From assembly GCA_018269055.1 (NCBI GenBank), contig JAFDVI010000015.1, forward strand, positions 64,618-128,617: a stretch of DNA of 64,000 nt, written 5' to 3'. Each line of letters begins with the position of its first letter. Position 1 is the first letter of the stretch. Under the pieces are notes generated by a model that was not told the DNA's origin, made no database searches, and worked only from the letters and a program-made list of their open reading frames with translations. The stretch comes from Acidobacteriota bacterium. Lineage in GTDB: Bacteria > Acidobacteriota > Blastocatellia > RBC074. The position numbers and the translations under genes were made by a program. Shown piece after piece: positions 9,597 to 19,298 of the stretch.

Positions 9597-11152
9597 TCAG
9601 CACTTCCGTTCAACGATTCATTGCAAACGCTCTCCGACCGTTTTGTGCGCGACGTGTCGGCGTTCGTTTCTTTTTATCGCCGGCATTGCTTCTTATTTTT
9701 TTGACCGCCACGCTTTTTTCCACGAAAGTAATGGCACAAAAGCGTAGCGACCGGAATAACAAAGATAACAAGTCTGCAAGCACAAATACCGCAGGTCCAA
9801 AACGAACGGATCGCATTGTCGCGGAAAGCGAAAAAGTCAAAGTCATCACCAAAACCGAATTCATTCGGGTCGCTGTGAATCCCAACAAAGGCTATTTGAG
9901 TTTGGTGGCCGTTCCCAAAGCAACCGTGACGCTCACGCCCTTGCTCACCAGCCAGAAAAAAGCCGTACCGATTGTCGAAGTCATCAAAGACGCTGATGGC
10001 AGCTTGAACCTGATCAACCTCCTTCCCGGCAAATACAAATTAACCATCGAACACGAAGATTACGCTCCGTTTTCTGAAACCATCCAGGTTGATCCGGCGC
10101 GCCCTGACACGTTTGTGGCTTTGAATAAGATGGTTTCCAAATATGGCATCATTCGCATTGGTGGCCTCTTGCCCGGCTCGAAAGTGTTTCTGGATGATGC
10201 TGCGATCAAACCTCCTGATTTGGCGCTGGAAAATCAAAACGCGACGATTGCCAGAATTCCTGTTGGAAAACACAGCCTGAAAATTTCAAAAGAAGGGTAC
10301 GCAGATTTCTCCAAAGAAATAGACGTGCTACCCGGACAGCAGGCCTTTGTTTCGGCGCGGCTGGATCAAGCGCAGATTACAATCAGCCTGATTTCGCAAC
10401 CTGGCGCAAGGGTGTACGCCGGAAGCGTGGAAAAGGCGATTGTTCCTTCGGATGGTAGAGTGGCGTTTTCGCTCCCGCCGGGTAGACATTCGCTGCGGGT
10501 TTCCAAAGATGGTTATCAGGAATGGGTAAAAGATGTCAGCCTTTCGATGGCGAATAGCTCAGTTGCCGAACGAGCCGAATTGGTTCCCGTTCCGAACTCA
10601 GCGGAAGGGGATTGGCAACCATCTTTGGGAGCCAGAAAGTGGTTTCCCCAAACCTCCGCCTGGAAATTTGAAGCCGCTGGAGCCGTCATTCGCGGCGACA
10701 AACCGATCATGTTCGACACAGATTCCAGCCGCGATTACAATTTTTACCGCGACTTCCGGCTGGAATTCGACGCCGTGTTCAGCAATGGCAAGGGGCTGGT
10801 CTGGGTTGTGCGCGCCAAAGACGCGAACAATTATTATCTGTTTGAAATCAGCAATCCGATGACCAGTCCGTCGCTGAATTTTTATCTTTGCCAGGATGGA
10901 AAGTTGGAATGGAAAGACAGCCAGCGCATCGTCGAAAAACTGGACAAAAAAGGCGATTCGTTCCACATCACGTTTGAAGCCAAAGGCAGCCGATTTGACA
11001 CCGGAATCACCATCGCCAGTGCGCCGTCGGCCAAACCGCACATAATCGGAGTTTTTCAGGACGATTCGTTTTCGTATGGCGGGATCGGGTTCCGCGGCAA
11101 AGATCAAAGCGAAGCGTTGCTTCAATCCTTCTTCGTTATTCCCTTGCGTTAA
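9593..11152 (+). CDS. Secreted PEGA-domain protein with C-terminal concanavalin-like domain
   Basis: 519 residues. An N-terminal signal or anchor lies at about residues 24-45 (FFLSPALLLIFLTATLF). A carboxypeptidase-regulatory-like beta domain follows (about 85-180). At least two PEGA-type repeats lie at about 185-310, seen as ARIPVGKHSLKISKEGYADF and SLPPGRHSLRVSKDGYQEW. Residues 345-519 look like a beta-sandwich of the LamG/DUF1080 kind (FYRDFRLEFDAVF, NYYLFEISNP). The ATG overlaps the kinase stop (ATGA), so the two are translationally coupled. An envelope ligand- or glycan-binding partner of the kinase is inferred. Confidence 0.8.
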   Translation: MISTSVQRFIANALRPFCARRVGVRFFLSPALLLIFLTATLFSTKVMAQKRSDRNNKDNKSASTNTAGPKRTDRIVAESEKVKVITKTEFIRVAVNPNKGYLSLVAVPKATVTLTPLLTSQKKAVPIVEVIKDADGSLNLINLLPGKYKLTIEHEDYAPFSETIQVDPARPDTFVALNKMVSKYGIIRIGGLLPGSKVFLDDAAIKPPDLALENQNATIARIPVGKHSLKISKEGYADFSKEIDVLPGQQAFVSARLDQAQITISLISQPGARVYAGSVEKAIVPSDGRVAFSLPPGRHSLRVSKDGYQEWVKDVSLSMANSSVAERAELVPVPNSAEGDWQPSLGARKWFPQTSAWKFEAAGAVIRGDKPIMFDTDSSRDYNFYRDFRLEFDAVFSNGKGLVWVVRAKDANNYYLFEISNPMTSPSLNFYLCQDGKLEWKDSQRIVEKLDKKGDSFHITFEAKGSRFDTGITIASAPSAKPHIIGVFQDDSFSYGGIGFRGKDQSEALLQSFFVIPLR

Positions 11153-11157
11153 TCTGC

Positions 11158-11192
11158 AACCGTAGAGACGCAAAAGTTGCGTCTCTACGGTT
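11158..11192. terminator. Bidirectional hairpin terminator between convergent genes
   Basis: Arms of 16 bp, aaccgtagagacgcaa and ttgcgtctctacggtt, with a 3-nt loop. It begins six bases after the PEGA gene and ends nine bases before the receptor stop. A short T stretch follows on the plus side. The core gtagagacgcaa recurs widely in bacterial genomes as a mobile hairpin (from memory), so it may be a captured repeat. Confidence 0.75.
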
Positions 11193-11200
11193 TGTTGTGT

Positions 11201-14200
11201 TTAGAAGCTGTACTTCAGTGCGAATTGAATGGTGCGCGCCGGGGTTCGCGTATCCACGTAATTCTTCTGCGTCAGCGGTTCGATTCCTACTTGGCCGAAA
11301 AACAGTCGGTTGATCGGAATGCCGTAATTGGCATGATTGAACAGGTTGAACACTTCCGTGCGGATTTCCAGCTTGTTGTTTTCGCGGAAGGTGAAAAACT
11401 TGTTGATCGCCAGATTGGTCATCAACAAGTTGTCCGCGCGGAAAGTATTGCGCGGCGCGCTGCCAGGGTCAGCTCCGCTGGAATTCAGGAAGCTGATTCG
11501 GTCGCTCGAGTTTCCGTCGCGGTTGATGTCGCAACAAAACAACACCGAATACGGCTGCGCAGTTTGGTAAAAACCAGTGCTCGCCAGTTGCCACCCACCC
11601 AAAACAGGTTGTTTCCGGTTGAAGCCGGGCAGTTCCCAAATGAAGCTGTAAGCGAAGCGATGGCGAACGTCGAAGTTGGCATCGCCACGTTCCGCCGCAC
11701 GGTTGTAACTGTCTTGCGGCAGAGCCGGTGCGCCTCCCAGGTCGAACAGATCGGACACTTCGTCAATTGCGTGTGACCAGGTATAGGCCGTGGTCAACTG
11801 CACGCCGTGCGAAAACCGCTTGTTCAATTGAAGCTGCAAGCTGTGGTAATTCGAATTGGCGTCCGATTCAATCGAAGTAAAGGAACCCAGCAAGGGGTAC
11901 GGCCTGAAATCCGGAATCAAAGGCGATCTGCTGGGAGAAACGTTGATCCCGAAAAACAGCGGGAAGCGTAAATCCGGCAGATTCGGGAACGGTTGTTCCG
12001 TGAAAATGTTGCTGACATACGCGATGCTGTTCGGCCCCAAATTCGGCGTGGCAACGCGCAGCAACTTCGTGCCTTTGGTCCCGACATAAGCCGCCGAGAA
12101 GAGAAAGTCTCGGAACAACTCTCGTTCGACGGTCAATCCCCAATGCTGCGCATAGGGCGTGTCCAGATGAGCGTTGGGAAGAATGAAGCCCGGCCCGGTT
12201 GTCACGTTCGTCAAAAACGCCGAATTGATCGCTCCCAGCACCGGATCGCCATACGTTCCGTTGAACTGATTGAGCGTTCCGGTTTTGGCGAAAGTGAACG
12301 ATGGGTTCTGCGCAACAAGTCGGTGGAACAGCGTCTGGATGCAACCGGAAGGATTGGTTTGGCAATCCGGGTTGTATCCGCCAAAGTTGACCGTCAAGAA
12401 ATTGGGAAACACGTTGCGGGATTGGCTGATGACTGCGCCCAGAATCTGGTCGTAATAAATACCGTACCCGCCTCGGATCGAGGTCTTGCCGGTTTTGAAC
12501 GGATCCCAGGCGAACGCGATGTGTGGTGCGACATTGTTTCCGTCGGTTTTGTATGTCTTGAAACGACCGGAGAGAAAATTCTCCAACCCGGAAACGCTCT
12601 TGCCGAAGACCGCTCCGGTCAATTGCCGTTCAACGGAAATGAATCGTTGTACATCCGGGGAATTGAACGTGGATTCGATCCGGTTATTCATTTCCCTGGG
12701 CGTGGTGTTCAACTCGTATCTCAGCCCAACCGTCAGCGTGAAGTTGGTGCGAAGGCGAATCTGATCGGCCAGGAACAGATCGTTTTGCCAGTATCGCAAG
12801 CCGATGGTCGAATCGGGCGCGCCAACGGAAAACGTTTGGAAAAATCCCGTCGGAGCGCCAACCGCCAGATAATCCCTGCCAAAATAAAACCCTTGTGGAT
12901 TGATGCTGGGTTTGGTGGGATCAACAATCCTGGCAATGTCCTGAGCGCCGTTGAAAACCGCCTGGGGACGGAAATTTCGATCCAAATAGCTGTTCAGGTG
13001 CGTCCAACGCACGTCGAAACCGGTCGTGAGTCTGTGGATTCCTCTGTCATAAATGAAGGTATTGGCTGCCTGGTATGTGTTGTTCGTCCTTTGTTGAGGG
13101 AAGTTGAACACGTCTACGCCAATTGGGCTGTAGCCCGTGACAACGACTTGCCCCAACGGGCCTGTGATGCGTTCGGTATCGAATCCGTCAACTATCTGAA
13201 ATAGCGAACCGCTTGCGGTGGACGTGTTGTAAATGTACGGAGCGTTCAGAAGATACTGGCGCTCTTTGGGATTGGTCAGACTGGTTCCGGCGGGAAGCAA
13301 TAACGGATTGCGCACCTCATTGAATCCAAGCGATGTCCGGCCATACGACAGGCGAAATTGATTCGCCGCACGAGCCGAAATGGAACTGTCGAACAATAGC
13401 GACACATTCTGGGTTCGCACTTTTGCTTTCAGGGTTGAAAACAGGCCTTCGCCGGTGACGGGCAACGTCGTTGCGTCATCGGTGAAGTTGTATCTGCCGC
13501 TGAGAATGTGGTTGCCGCCAAATGCGTTGATGTTGTGGTCGAGCTTGATGGAAAAAACATTGCCGTCAGCGCCGGCTGGCAGAACCTGAGTGAAGGTGGC
13601 TGGGCCATACGGACCGCCGGGATTGTTGGGAAACGGGTAAAGACTCAGAAACGCATTTCCTGTTATGGAAGTTGGGAAGACGGCATTCCCTTGTGTGTCT
13701 ACCAATCCGGATGCTCCACTGCCAAATAGTCCACGATGGGCTACGGTCGGAACCGCAAAATGCGATTCTCTGCTGGCATTGATGTCTTGATGCTCATAGG
13801 AGACGAAAAAGCTTGTTTTGTCCTTGACCACCGGGCCGCCAAAAACGAATCCGTATTGCCCTCTGGTAAACGGATTTTCGCCGCCCACAGGATTGGCCGG
13901 GGCCAATTGTCGGACGTTGATAAGCTGGCCAGCAGAGGTCAGGTTTCCGATTCTAATTGCCGTGCCATCTGATCGGGTCAGCGGAAAGCTCGCCGGGCCG
14001 CCGGTTTGATCGAATGTGTCGCGCGCTTTGAGCCGCCTGTCCGTGAAAAAGCCGTACAGCGTGCCGTGAAATTCCCGCCCGCCGGATTTGGAAACGCCAT
14101 TGATCTGCGCGCCCATGTTGCGACCGAGCTGTGGTTCCGGCAGCAAGGTGGTGATTTGCACTGCCTGCATGCTTTCGATGGATTGCGGGACGAGAGAAGT

Positions 14201-14977
14201 GAATCCTTGTCGCCGAACACCGATGTCTTCATCGTTATTGTCCGAACCATCAAGCGTGAAGTTGTTGGCCCGACTGCGAATGCCATTGACGGCAAATTGG
14301 CCTGTCGTTCCGACGCCAGGGCCAACGCCCGGGCCGACCGTATTGCCGATGGCCAGTGGTGGCGGCGCGACGCCGGGAACGAGCAACGCCAGGTCGTCGA
14401 ATGTGCGAATGCCCGGCAAAGGCAAGACCGTCAGTTGATAAGAATTGAAATGCTGCGTTCTGCTGGCGTTGGAAGTGTTCACCAATTGTTCGGAGGAAAA
14501 TACGTCCGAAGCCGCGCTCGTTTGGCGAGATGGTTGGGTCGCGGTTGTTGGTTGAGTCGCCGGGGGTTGTGTCGTTGCGGGTGGTGTCGGCGCTCCTGTC
14601 ACAGCAACGATTTTTCGCAATTCAAGCGGCGGCGGCGTGACAACACTTGGTTCCAGGATTCGCACGGGAATGGCCGTCGTGGAGGTTGGCACCAGTTCGT
14701 AGCCCTGATTGGAGGCGCTCACCGAATACACACCGACGGGAAGCATCTTGATAAAGTATTCCCCTGCGGAATCGGTCAACGCAGTGCGAACCAATCCAGT
14801 TTCCCGGTTGGTGACTGCGACCGTCGCACCAGGAACCGGGGTTTTGGTTCCGACTTCATAGACATTGCCTCTGATTGCCCCGCTGGTGACGGTCTGCGCT
14901 TGAGCGTTAGGCTGAGACAAGCAAACCAGCATAGATGCTATCAGAAAACCAAAAAGTTTGATGGTAGTCTTGATCAT
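11201..14977 (-). CDS. TonB-dependent outer-membrane receptor, Oar/CarboxypepD_reg type
   Basis: 1258 residues. A signal peptide ends near residue 28 (QPNAQA). A carboxypeptidase-regulatory-like domain (about 32-110; GAIRGNVYEV..., GVYSVSASNQGYE) precedes a P/T/Q-rich linker and a plug domain (about 185-310; FAVNGIRSRANNFTLDGSDNND). The rest is a 22-stranded-type barrel ending in IQFALKYSF, a normal barrel-end signal. The GT/NNFTLDG features are typical of the large acidobacterial receptors. The substrate cannot be read; polysaccharide breakdown products or peptides are usual guesses. The start has aagga upstream. It is monocistronic and shares its terminator with the PEGA gene. Confidence 0.92.
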   Translation of the reverse strand: MIKTTIKLFGFLIASMLVCLSQPNAQAQTVTSGAIRGNVYEVGTKTPVPGATVAVTNRETGLVRTALTDSAGEYFIKMLPVGVYSVSASNQGYELVPTSTTAIPVRILEPSVVTPPPLELRKIVAVTGAPTPPATTQPPATQPTTATQPSRQTSAASDVFSSEQLVNTSNASRTQHFNSYQLTVLPLPGIRTFDDLALLVPGVAPPPLAIGNTVGPGVGPGVGTTGQFAVNGIRSRANNFTLDGSDNNDEDIGVRRQGFTSLVPQSIESMQAVQITTLLPEPQLGRNMGAQINGVSKSGGREFHGTLYGFFTDRRLKARDTFDQTGGPASFPLTRSDGTAIRIGNLTSAGQLINVRQLAPANPVGGENPFTRGQYGFVFGGPVVKDKTSFFVSYEHQDINASRESHFAVPTVAHRGLFGSGASGLVDTQGNAVFPTSITGNAFLSLYPFPNNPGGPYGPATFTQVLPAGADGNVFSIKLDHNINAFGGNHILSGRYNFTDDATTLPVTGEGLFSTLKAKVRTQNVSLLFDSSISARAANQFRLSYGRTSLGFNEVRNPLLLPAGTSLTNPKERQYLLNAPYIYNTSTASGSLFQIVDGFDTERITGPLGQVVVTGYSPIGVDVFNFPQQRTNNTYQAANTFIYDRGIHRLTTGFDVRWTHLNSYLDRNFRPQAVFNGAQDIARIVDPTKPSINPQGFYFGRDYLAVGAPTGFFQTFSVGAPDSTIGLRYWQNDLFLADQIRLRTNFTLTVGLRYELNTTPREMNNRIESTFNSPDVQRFISVERQLTGAVFGKSVSGLENFLSGRFKTYKTDGNNVAPHIAFAWDPFKTGKTSIRGGYGIYYDQILGAVISQSRNVFPNFLTVNFGGYNPDCQTNPSGCIQTLFHRLVAQNPSFTFAKTGTLNQFNGTYGDPVLGAINSAFLTNVTTGPGFILPNAHLDTPYAQHWGLTVERELFRDFLFSAAYVGTKGTKLLRVATPNLGPNSIAYVSNIFTEQPFPNLPDLRFPLFFGINVSPSRSPLIPDFRPYPLLGSFTSIESDANSNYHSLQLQLNKRFSHGVQLTTAYTWSHAIDEVSDLFDLGGAPALPQDSYNRAAERGDANFDVRHRFAYSFIWELPGFNRKQPVLGGWQLASTGFYQTAQPYSVLFCCDINRDGNSSDRISFLNSSGADPGSAPRNTFRADNLLMTNLAINKFFTFRENNKLEIRTEVFNLFNHANYGIPINRLFFGQVGIEPLTQKNYVDTRTPARTIQFALKYSF

Positions 14978-15521
14978 AAGTAATCCTTTTTCCTTCTCTG
15001 ATTCCTATGGTTTTCAGGAAACTTTCTGTGCTTCATGCAGGCTCAGCCGAAGAACAGATACTCAGGCCATGATCGCCACGTATATCCCGTATCCGGTGAT
15101 GGCCAGGTTCTCAATTCCTGAATTCCATATTTTGGTGGAGTTGAAGTTGCTGTTTAATAACGAACAGCCGGGGGACCAATGAAAAATTACTTGATTGTGC
15201 GAGCCCAGTCCCGATCCGGCTATTTGCGAGACAGCTCATAGCTATTATTGCGGTTTCAATGGCAGCTCAAGGGTAACACTCAAAAAAAAGCCAGACGAGT
15301 CCGTCGCCGACTTGTTTCGGGGGAAGTTGGTTAAATCAAGGAGACTGACATCACGGAAACCTAGATTTCCGGTCGCCAGTATGGCCGTTCCTACATCTCT
15401 CTATGCGTAATGAGTTCGTCTCACAATAAATGATTGCTTCGGTAGAATAATCAGGATTCAGTCTGCTTTCAACATCAAATCGTCAGTCTGCATCAGTGTT
15501 GGGAAGATTCGTTCTGCCACC
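14978..15521. other. Intergenic region of about 540 bp
   Basis: This contains the receptor promoter region and the 3' flank of a membrane-protein gene. Short open frames are present but lack ribosome-binding sites and family features. No repeat, RNA gene or terminator is recognised. Confidence 0.4.
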
Positions 15522-16187
15522 TCATCCACGGTTTGCTGCAATGCCAGCGAGCTTGGCGGCTGCAACGGCGAAAATCGCGTAAGAGATCGTGTTGGAAATC
15601 TGCTTAGCCCACTCGCCGACGGCGGTGTTATCACTGCCCCGCAGCGTCAACGCCAGTGACATTCCCAAACTTAAAACAAATAAAATGGCAGTCCATTGGT
15701 TTTGTCGTCGCAGCGCCAAATTGGCCAGTTGAAGAAAGACGGCAATGCTGGCTATGGTAGCGACAGTCAACAGCAGATTTAACCACGCTTGTCCGCCTTT
15801 GACCATTTTGACCGCCGCCGTCAGCGCCAGAAGGCCTGCATCAAAAAACAATGGGAACAGCCACACTTTTCCGGCGGTCAGATCCGTCACGTCCGGTTGA
15901 ATCCCTCGCCACAGCGCCCAAGCCAGACAGACAAAACCCGGCGCAGACAAAAACAGCAAACTATGGTTCAGCCAGGTGGATTCGCTGCCACTGGTAGCGT
16001 TCAAGAATTTGCCGATGGCGTTTAACAGATTACCCAAAATAATCAGAAAACAACCGACGGTGCCGAGTTCACCAACGACTTCGTTTTTGCGTTTGAGCAT
16101 TCGCGCAACCATAAGCAGCGCGAAAGTCAGCAGCGCCAATGGCAGCAGATTTTCAATAGCGAGTGCGAGGGAATACTTTTCAAGCAT
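15522..16187 (-). CDS. Multi-pass membrane protein of unknown function
   Basis: 221 residues with about seven hydrophobic segments spread along the whole length (for example LLPLALLTFALLMVARML, LFLSAPGFVCLAWALW, LLLTVATIASIAVFLQLANLAL). There are few charged residues inside the segments. No family motif is recognised. It starts three bases after the SH3-domain gene on the same strand, so the two are likely one operon. A role in the inner membrane is all that can be said. Confidence 0.7.
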   Translation of the reverse strand: MLEKYSLALAIENLLPLALLTFALLMVARMLKRKNEVVGELGTVGCFLIILGNLLNAIGKFLNATSGSESTWLNHSLLFLSAPGFVCLAWALWRGIQPDVTDLTAGKVWLFPLFFDAGLLALTAAVKMVKGGQAWLNLLLTVATIASIAVFLQLANLALRRQNQWTAILFVLSLGMSLALTLRGSDNTAVGEWAKQISNTISYAIFAVAAAKLAGIAANRG

Positions 16188-16190
16188 GAG

Positions 16191-16934
16191 TTATTGCTCT
16201 TTCGAGGTTTCGTACAGGAAGTTTTGATTGACCCATCCGGTCAATCCTTGATGGTTGATTTTTGCCCAAATGCTGTTGCCGATTTTGTGACTTTTTCCGG
16301 CGAAGCGTATGCCTGTTGCGTCGTGAGCGAGGTTTCCAATCACGTTTGCCTTTGCGCCCGGTGATTGTCGAACATTGAGGGAATCGCCGTCTTCGACTCC
16401 GAAAACGGCATAATTCGCTTCGGGGTTCAGTCTGCGTTTTGTGGCCGGAGCTTTGCCCCCGGTCGCAACCGTTACTTCTACCCAACCAGCGGTTGGTGCC
16501 GTTTTAGGCGTCTCTGCGCCGGACGAATTCACGCGGTAATAAAACAGCAAGTTACCATCGGCTGACCATTCCACTTTGTCTTGCAGGATAAAATCCCATT
16601 GAGCAGTGAATTTTCGTTTGCCGCTGCCATCGGCGTTAAACAGAAATCCGACGTTGTCGTTGCATTCAAATCCGCAGGCGATGACAGCGAAATGGGTTCC
16701 ATCACGAGAATATCGAACCCGACGCAGAGACAGAAAACCGTCTGTCGAATTTTCCAGCAGGACGCGATTGCCCAGAGTCAATTTCAAATGGTCATTGCTT
16801 ATGGAAGCTTTCGGTTGCTGCCCGCCCGTTGATTGTGACCAGATGATTGGAGTTAGCGCAAATACGAACAGGCAAGCTGCGAACAGCTTGCCTGTTGAAA
16901 CTGCGGATGGATTGGAAACTCGCTTGAGGTTCAA
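16191..16934 (-). CDS. Secreted bacterial SH3-domain protein
   Basis: 247 residues. A hydrophobic N-terminal export signal covers about 16-33 (LFAACLFVFALTPIIW). Residues 45-140 hold a beta-rich segment resembling a TolB/propeller blade (FLSLRRVRYSRDGTHFAV). The C-terminal 65 residues are a bacterial SH3 domain (SLNVRQSPGAKANVIGNL...GWVNQNFLYE), commonly a cell-wall-binding module. The only start in frame ahead of the signal is TTG, with no clear ribosome-binding site, so the exact start is uncertain. It lies between the patatin gene and the membrane-protein gene. Confidence 0.7.
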   Translation of the reverse strand: MNLKRVSNPSAVSTGKLFAACLFVFALTPIIWSQSTGGQQPKASISNDHLKLTLGNRVLLENSTDGFLSLRRVRYSRDGTHFAVIACGFECNDNVGFLFNADGSGKRKFTAQWDFILQDKVEWSADGNLLFYYRVNSSGAETPKTAPTAGWVEVTVATGGKAPATKRRLNPEANYAVFGVEDGDSLNVRQSPGAKANVIGNLAHDATGIRFAGKSHKIGNSIWAKINHQGLTGWVNQNFLYETSKEQ

Positions 16935-16954
16935 TTGATTTCGGTCAGTACCAC

Positions 16955-19162
16955 TCAGAAAAATCTGCCCAGCGAAAAATATACCTTGCCGCGTCCGCCT
17001 TCGCCACGGCTGCCGACGATGGAAAACGGGCCGACTTTGGTGTCCATCACAAAACCCAGAGAAATCGCCGAGCGGTACCGTTGGGAATCGAATTGGGATG
17101 TGAATCCGCCGGAGGTTCCAAGCTGATCAAACCAGATTCCAGCGTAAATGTTGCCGCCGATCAGCGAAGGCAGTTCGTTGATTTTGTGCAGGTACCCGCC
17201 CGTCGCCAGGAAGTATTGGTTGACGCGCAGTGCGTCGCGTGCGTAAGCGCCAAAGCGAAACGGCCCGCCGAGCAAAAATTGTTGAATCGGCGGAACCTCA
17301 CGCCCCAAAGCCGTCCCAGCCGACCCGGCAAAAAACAACGAGCCTTTGGTGGACATGGGATGAAAGTACGAGGCGCGGGCTTCGCCCTGTGGAAAATCGT
17401 CGCGGAAATTCGGCGCGGAAAAATACCAGCGAGCCTCGGCCGTTGCGCGGAATCCACGAGTTGGAACTGTGGCGCTGTCTTGTTTGTCCATTGCCCACCG
17501 AATTCGCGCCACATTGAAATTGCCATCAAAAACAGGAAGCGCCGGATCGCCCGTGCTGGTTTTGGCGTAAACGCGCGTGAATTCGTACCCAATGCGCAAT
17601 TCGCTGCTTTCGCCCAGAAAACCGAAATCGCCGCCAGCGCTCAACCGATCCGCCTGATATTCAGCCAACCGGTTGCGGCCTTCAAAAATGCCCTGGCGAT
17701 CACGGTGATACGTCGCGCGAGGCGCGACGAAAAATCCACGCTTGCCAACGGGTTTGAAGTACTCGGTGGCGAATAGATTGCCGAACCCGACTTTGGCATC
17801 AATACGCCATTCGTCGCCATACGACCCAACATCGAAAAATGTGGTGCGAGCGCCAATTGTGAAATTGATGCCGTTGACTTCCGAACCGTCAATTTCCACG
17901 CCGGGCACAATGGTCGGCGGAGCATGGATTTTTTCTCTGGGGCGAATTTCCAGGACGGTTTTCCCCGCTTCGGCGTTTAACCTGTAATCGAAACTTTCGT
18001 ATCGTCCCAGACCCGTAATGCCCGTCAATTCGTGTTCAAGCTTTTTCGGCGCCAGAGGCTTTCCAACGTAATTGCCCAGGCGGCGATGCAATGATTCTTT
18101 AGCTTCAGGCCCGACACCGACAACCTGCAAGTCTTCAGGAACGGGAATCATTGTGCGAACTTTGGCGTTTCTTTCGGCCAGGTACCGTTGCCATTCTGCT
18201 TCGCTCAGCGAAAAGCGCGAGAGCATGGCGGTTTTCTTTTCGGCTGCGGCATAGCCCTGGTCGGCGATGCTGTTGAGGCCGATGAAATCCAACGCGGAAA
18301 TTGTCCCTAAATCCGGAGCAATGATGACATCGGCCAACCGCAGGTTTTGCCGGTCGTTATTGATGGTCATCACGGTGATTGATTGCCCCAAAATTCCGAC
18401 GATGGACGCGATTGATTCCAGATCGCCGAGTTGTGTTCCCACATCAACCGCGATGATCATGTCGGGTTGAAATTCGCACATGACATCGGTGGGGATGTTA
18501 TCCACCAATCCCCCATCCACTAAAACCCTGCCGTTGCGTTCGATGGGCGGGAACACGCCGGGAATGGACATCGTTGCGCGCATTGCGCTGCCAAGCGAGC
18601 CATCTTTCATCACCACCGGTTTGGCTGTCAGAAAATCCGTGGCCACTGCGCGAAAGGGAATTGGCAATTCATCGAAGCTTTTGATGTCGTGATAAGGCAG
18701 TGCCAGCCGGTCAATCAGCAAGCCGATGTAATGCGCCGAACTGATGCCCAACGGCAAGCTGACGCCCTTTCGCAAGCCGATTTCCAATCCGCTTTGAAAA
18801 TCGCGTTTGTCCTGTTTGCGGCGAAACGAAAGATTTTCAAAGCTCGGCCCGCTGCTCAGCAATTCATTCCAGTTCTGATCATTAAGCAACTGACGCATTT
18901 CGGCGGGAGAAACTCCCATTGAATACAACGCGCCGATCAATCCGCCCATGCTCGTTCCGGCAAGGAAATGAACCGGAATGCGATGCTGTTCGAACCATTG
19001 CAGCACTCCGATATGAGCCACGCCGCGCGCGCCTCCACCGCTCAGCACAAGACCGATTTTGAGCGGTTTGGGTTGCAATGGCGCTTCCGTTTGCGCTGAT
19101 GTGCTGAACGGCGTCAGCGAAAACAGGCAGAGCAAGAGAGTAAATGGTTTGAGTTTTGGCAA
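16955..19162 (-). CDS. Patatin-like phospholipase with C-terminal outer-membrane barrel
   Basis: 735 residues. A signal peptide covers about 1-23. The patatin domain (about 33-240) shows the oxyanion motif GGGARG, the nucleophile motif GTSMG (Ser near residue 71) and the catalytic Asp in DGGLVDN. Residues 345-415 look like one POTRA-like domain. The rest (about 420-735) is a beta barrel of the bacterial surface antigen family ending in LGRFF, a terminal-Phe barrel signal. The order matches PlpD-type (type Vd) secretion proteins, lipases exported through their own barrel. The start is TTG with no obvious ribosome-binding site. Confidence 0.88.
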   Translation of the reverse strand: MPKLKPFTLLLCLFSLTPFSTSAQTEAPLQPKPLKIGLVLSGGGARGVAHIGVLQWFEQHRIPVHFLAGTSMGGLIGALYSMGVSPAEMRQLLNDQNWNELLSSGPSFENLSFRRKQDKRDFQSGLEIGLRKGVSLPLGISSAHYIGLLIDRLALPYHDIKSFDELPIPFRAVATDFLTAKPVVMKDGSLGSAMRATMSIPGVFPPIERNGRVLVDGGLVDNIPTDVMCEFQPDMIIAVDVGTQLGDLESIASIVGILGQSITVMTINNDRQNLRLADVIIAPDLGTISALDFIGLNSIADQGYAAAEKKTAMLSRFSLSEAEWQRYLAERNAKVRTMIPVPEDLQVVGVGPEAKESLHRRLGNYVGKPLAPKKLEHELTGITGLGRYESFDYRLNAEAGKTVLEIRPREKIHAPPTIVPGVEIDGSEVNGINFTIGARTTFFDVGSYGDEWRIDAKVGFGNLFATEYFKPVGKRGFFVAPRATYHRDRQGIFEGRNRLAEYQADRLSAGGDFGFLGESSELRIGYEFTRVYAKTSTGDPALPVFDGNFNVARIRWAMDKQDSATVPTRGFRATAEARWYFSAPNFRDDFPQGEARASYFHPMSTKGSLFFAGSAGTALGREVPPIQQFLLGGPFRFGAYARDALRVNQYFLATGGYLHKINELPSLIGGNIYAGIWFDQLGTSGGFTSQFDSQRYRSAISLGFVMDTKVGPFSIVGSRGEGGRGKVYFSLGRFF

Positions 19163-19179
19163 AGCGAATCAGAGTTTTT

Positions 19180-19292
19180 GGAGTGCTACGCCCTTGGCGT
19201 AGCTTTGGAAGTCGCAGCAGGCCTCGCACGTTCTCTGCAAGCAACGCTTGCTGAGAAGGACTATCAAAGCTGCGCCAAAGCCGCAGCACTCC
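19180..19292. repeat. MITE-like element with 34-bp imperfect terminal inverted repeats
   Basis: The left arm (19180-19213, ggagtgctacgcccttggcg...) and right arm (19259-19292) match as inverted copies at about 28 of 34 positions. The 45-bp centre has no coding potential. It fills almost all of the space between the patatin start and the lipoprotein stop. Confidence 0.65.
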
Positions 19293-19298
19293 GGGAGT

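Noticed and set aside
11277..11288. tRNA T-loop-like ggttcgattcct
   Set aside because: It lies in the receptor coding sequence and no cloverleaf can be formed around it.
11993..13204. 403-codon open frame on the plus strand
   Set aside because: It is antisense to the TonB-dependent receptor and has no ribosome-binding site or recognisable domain.
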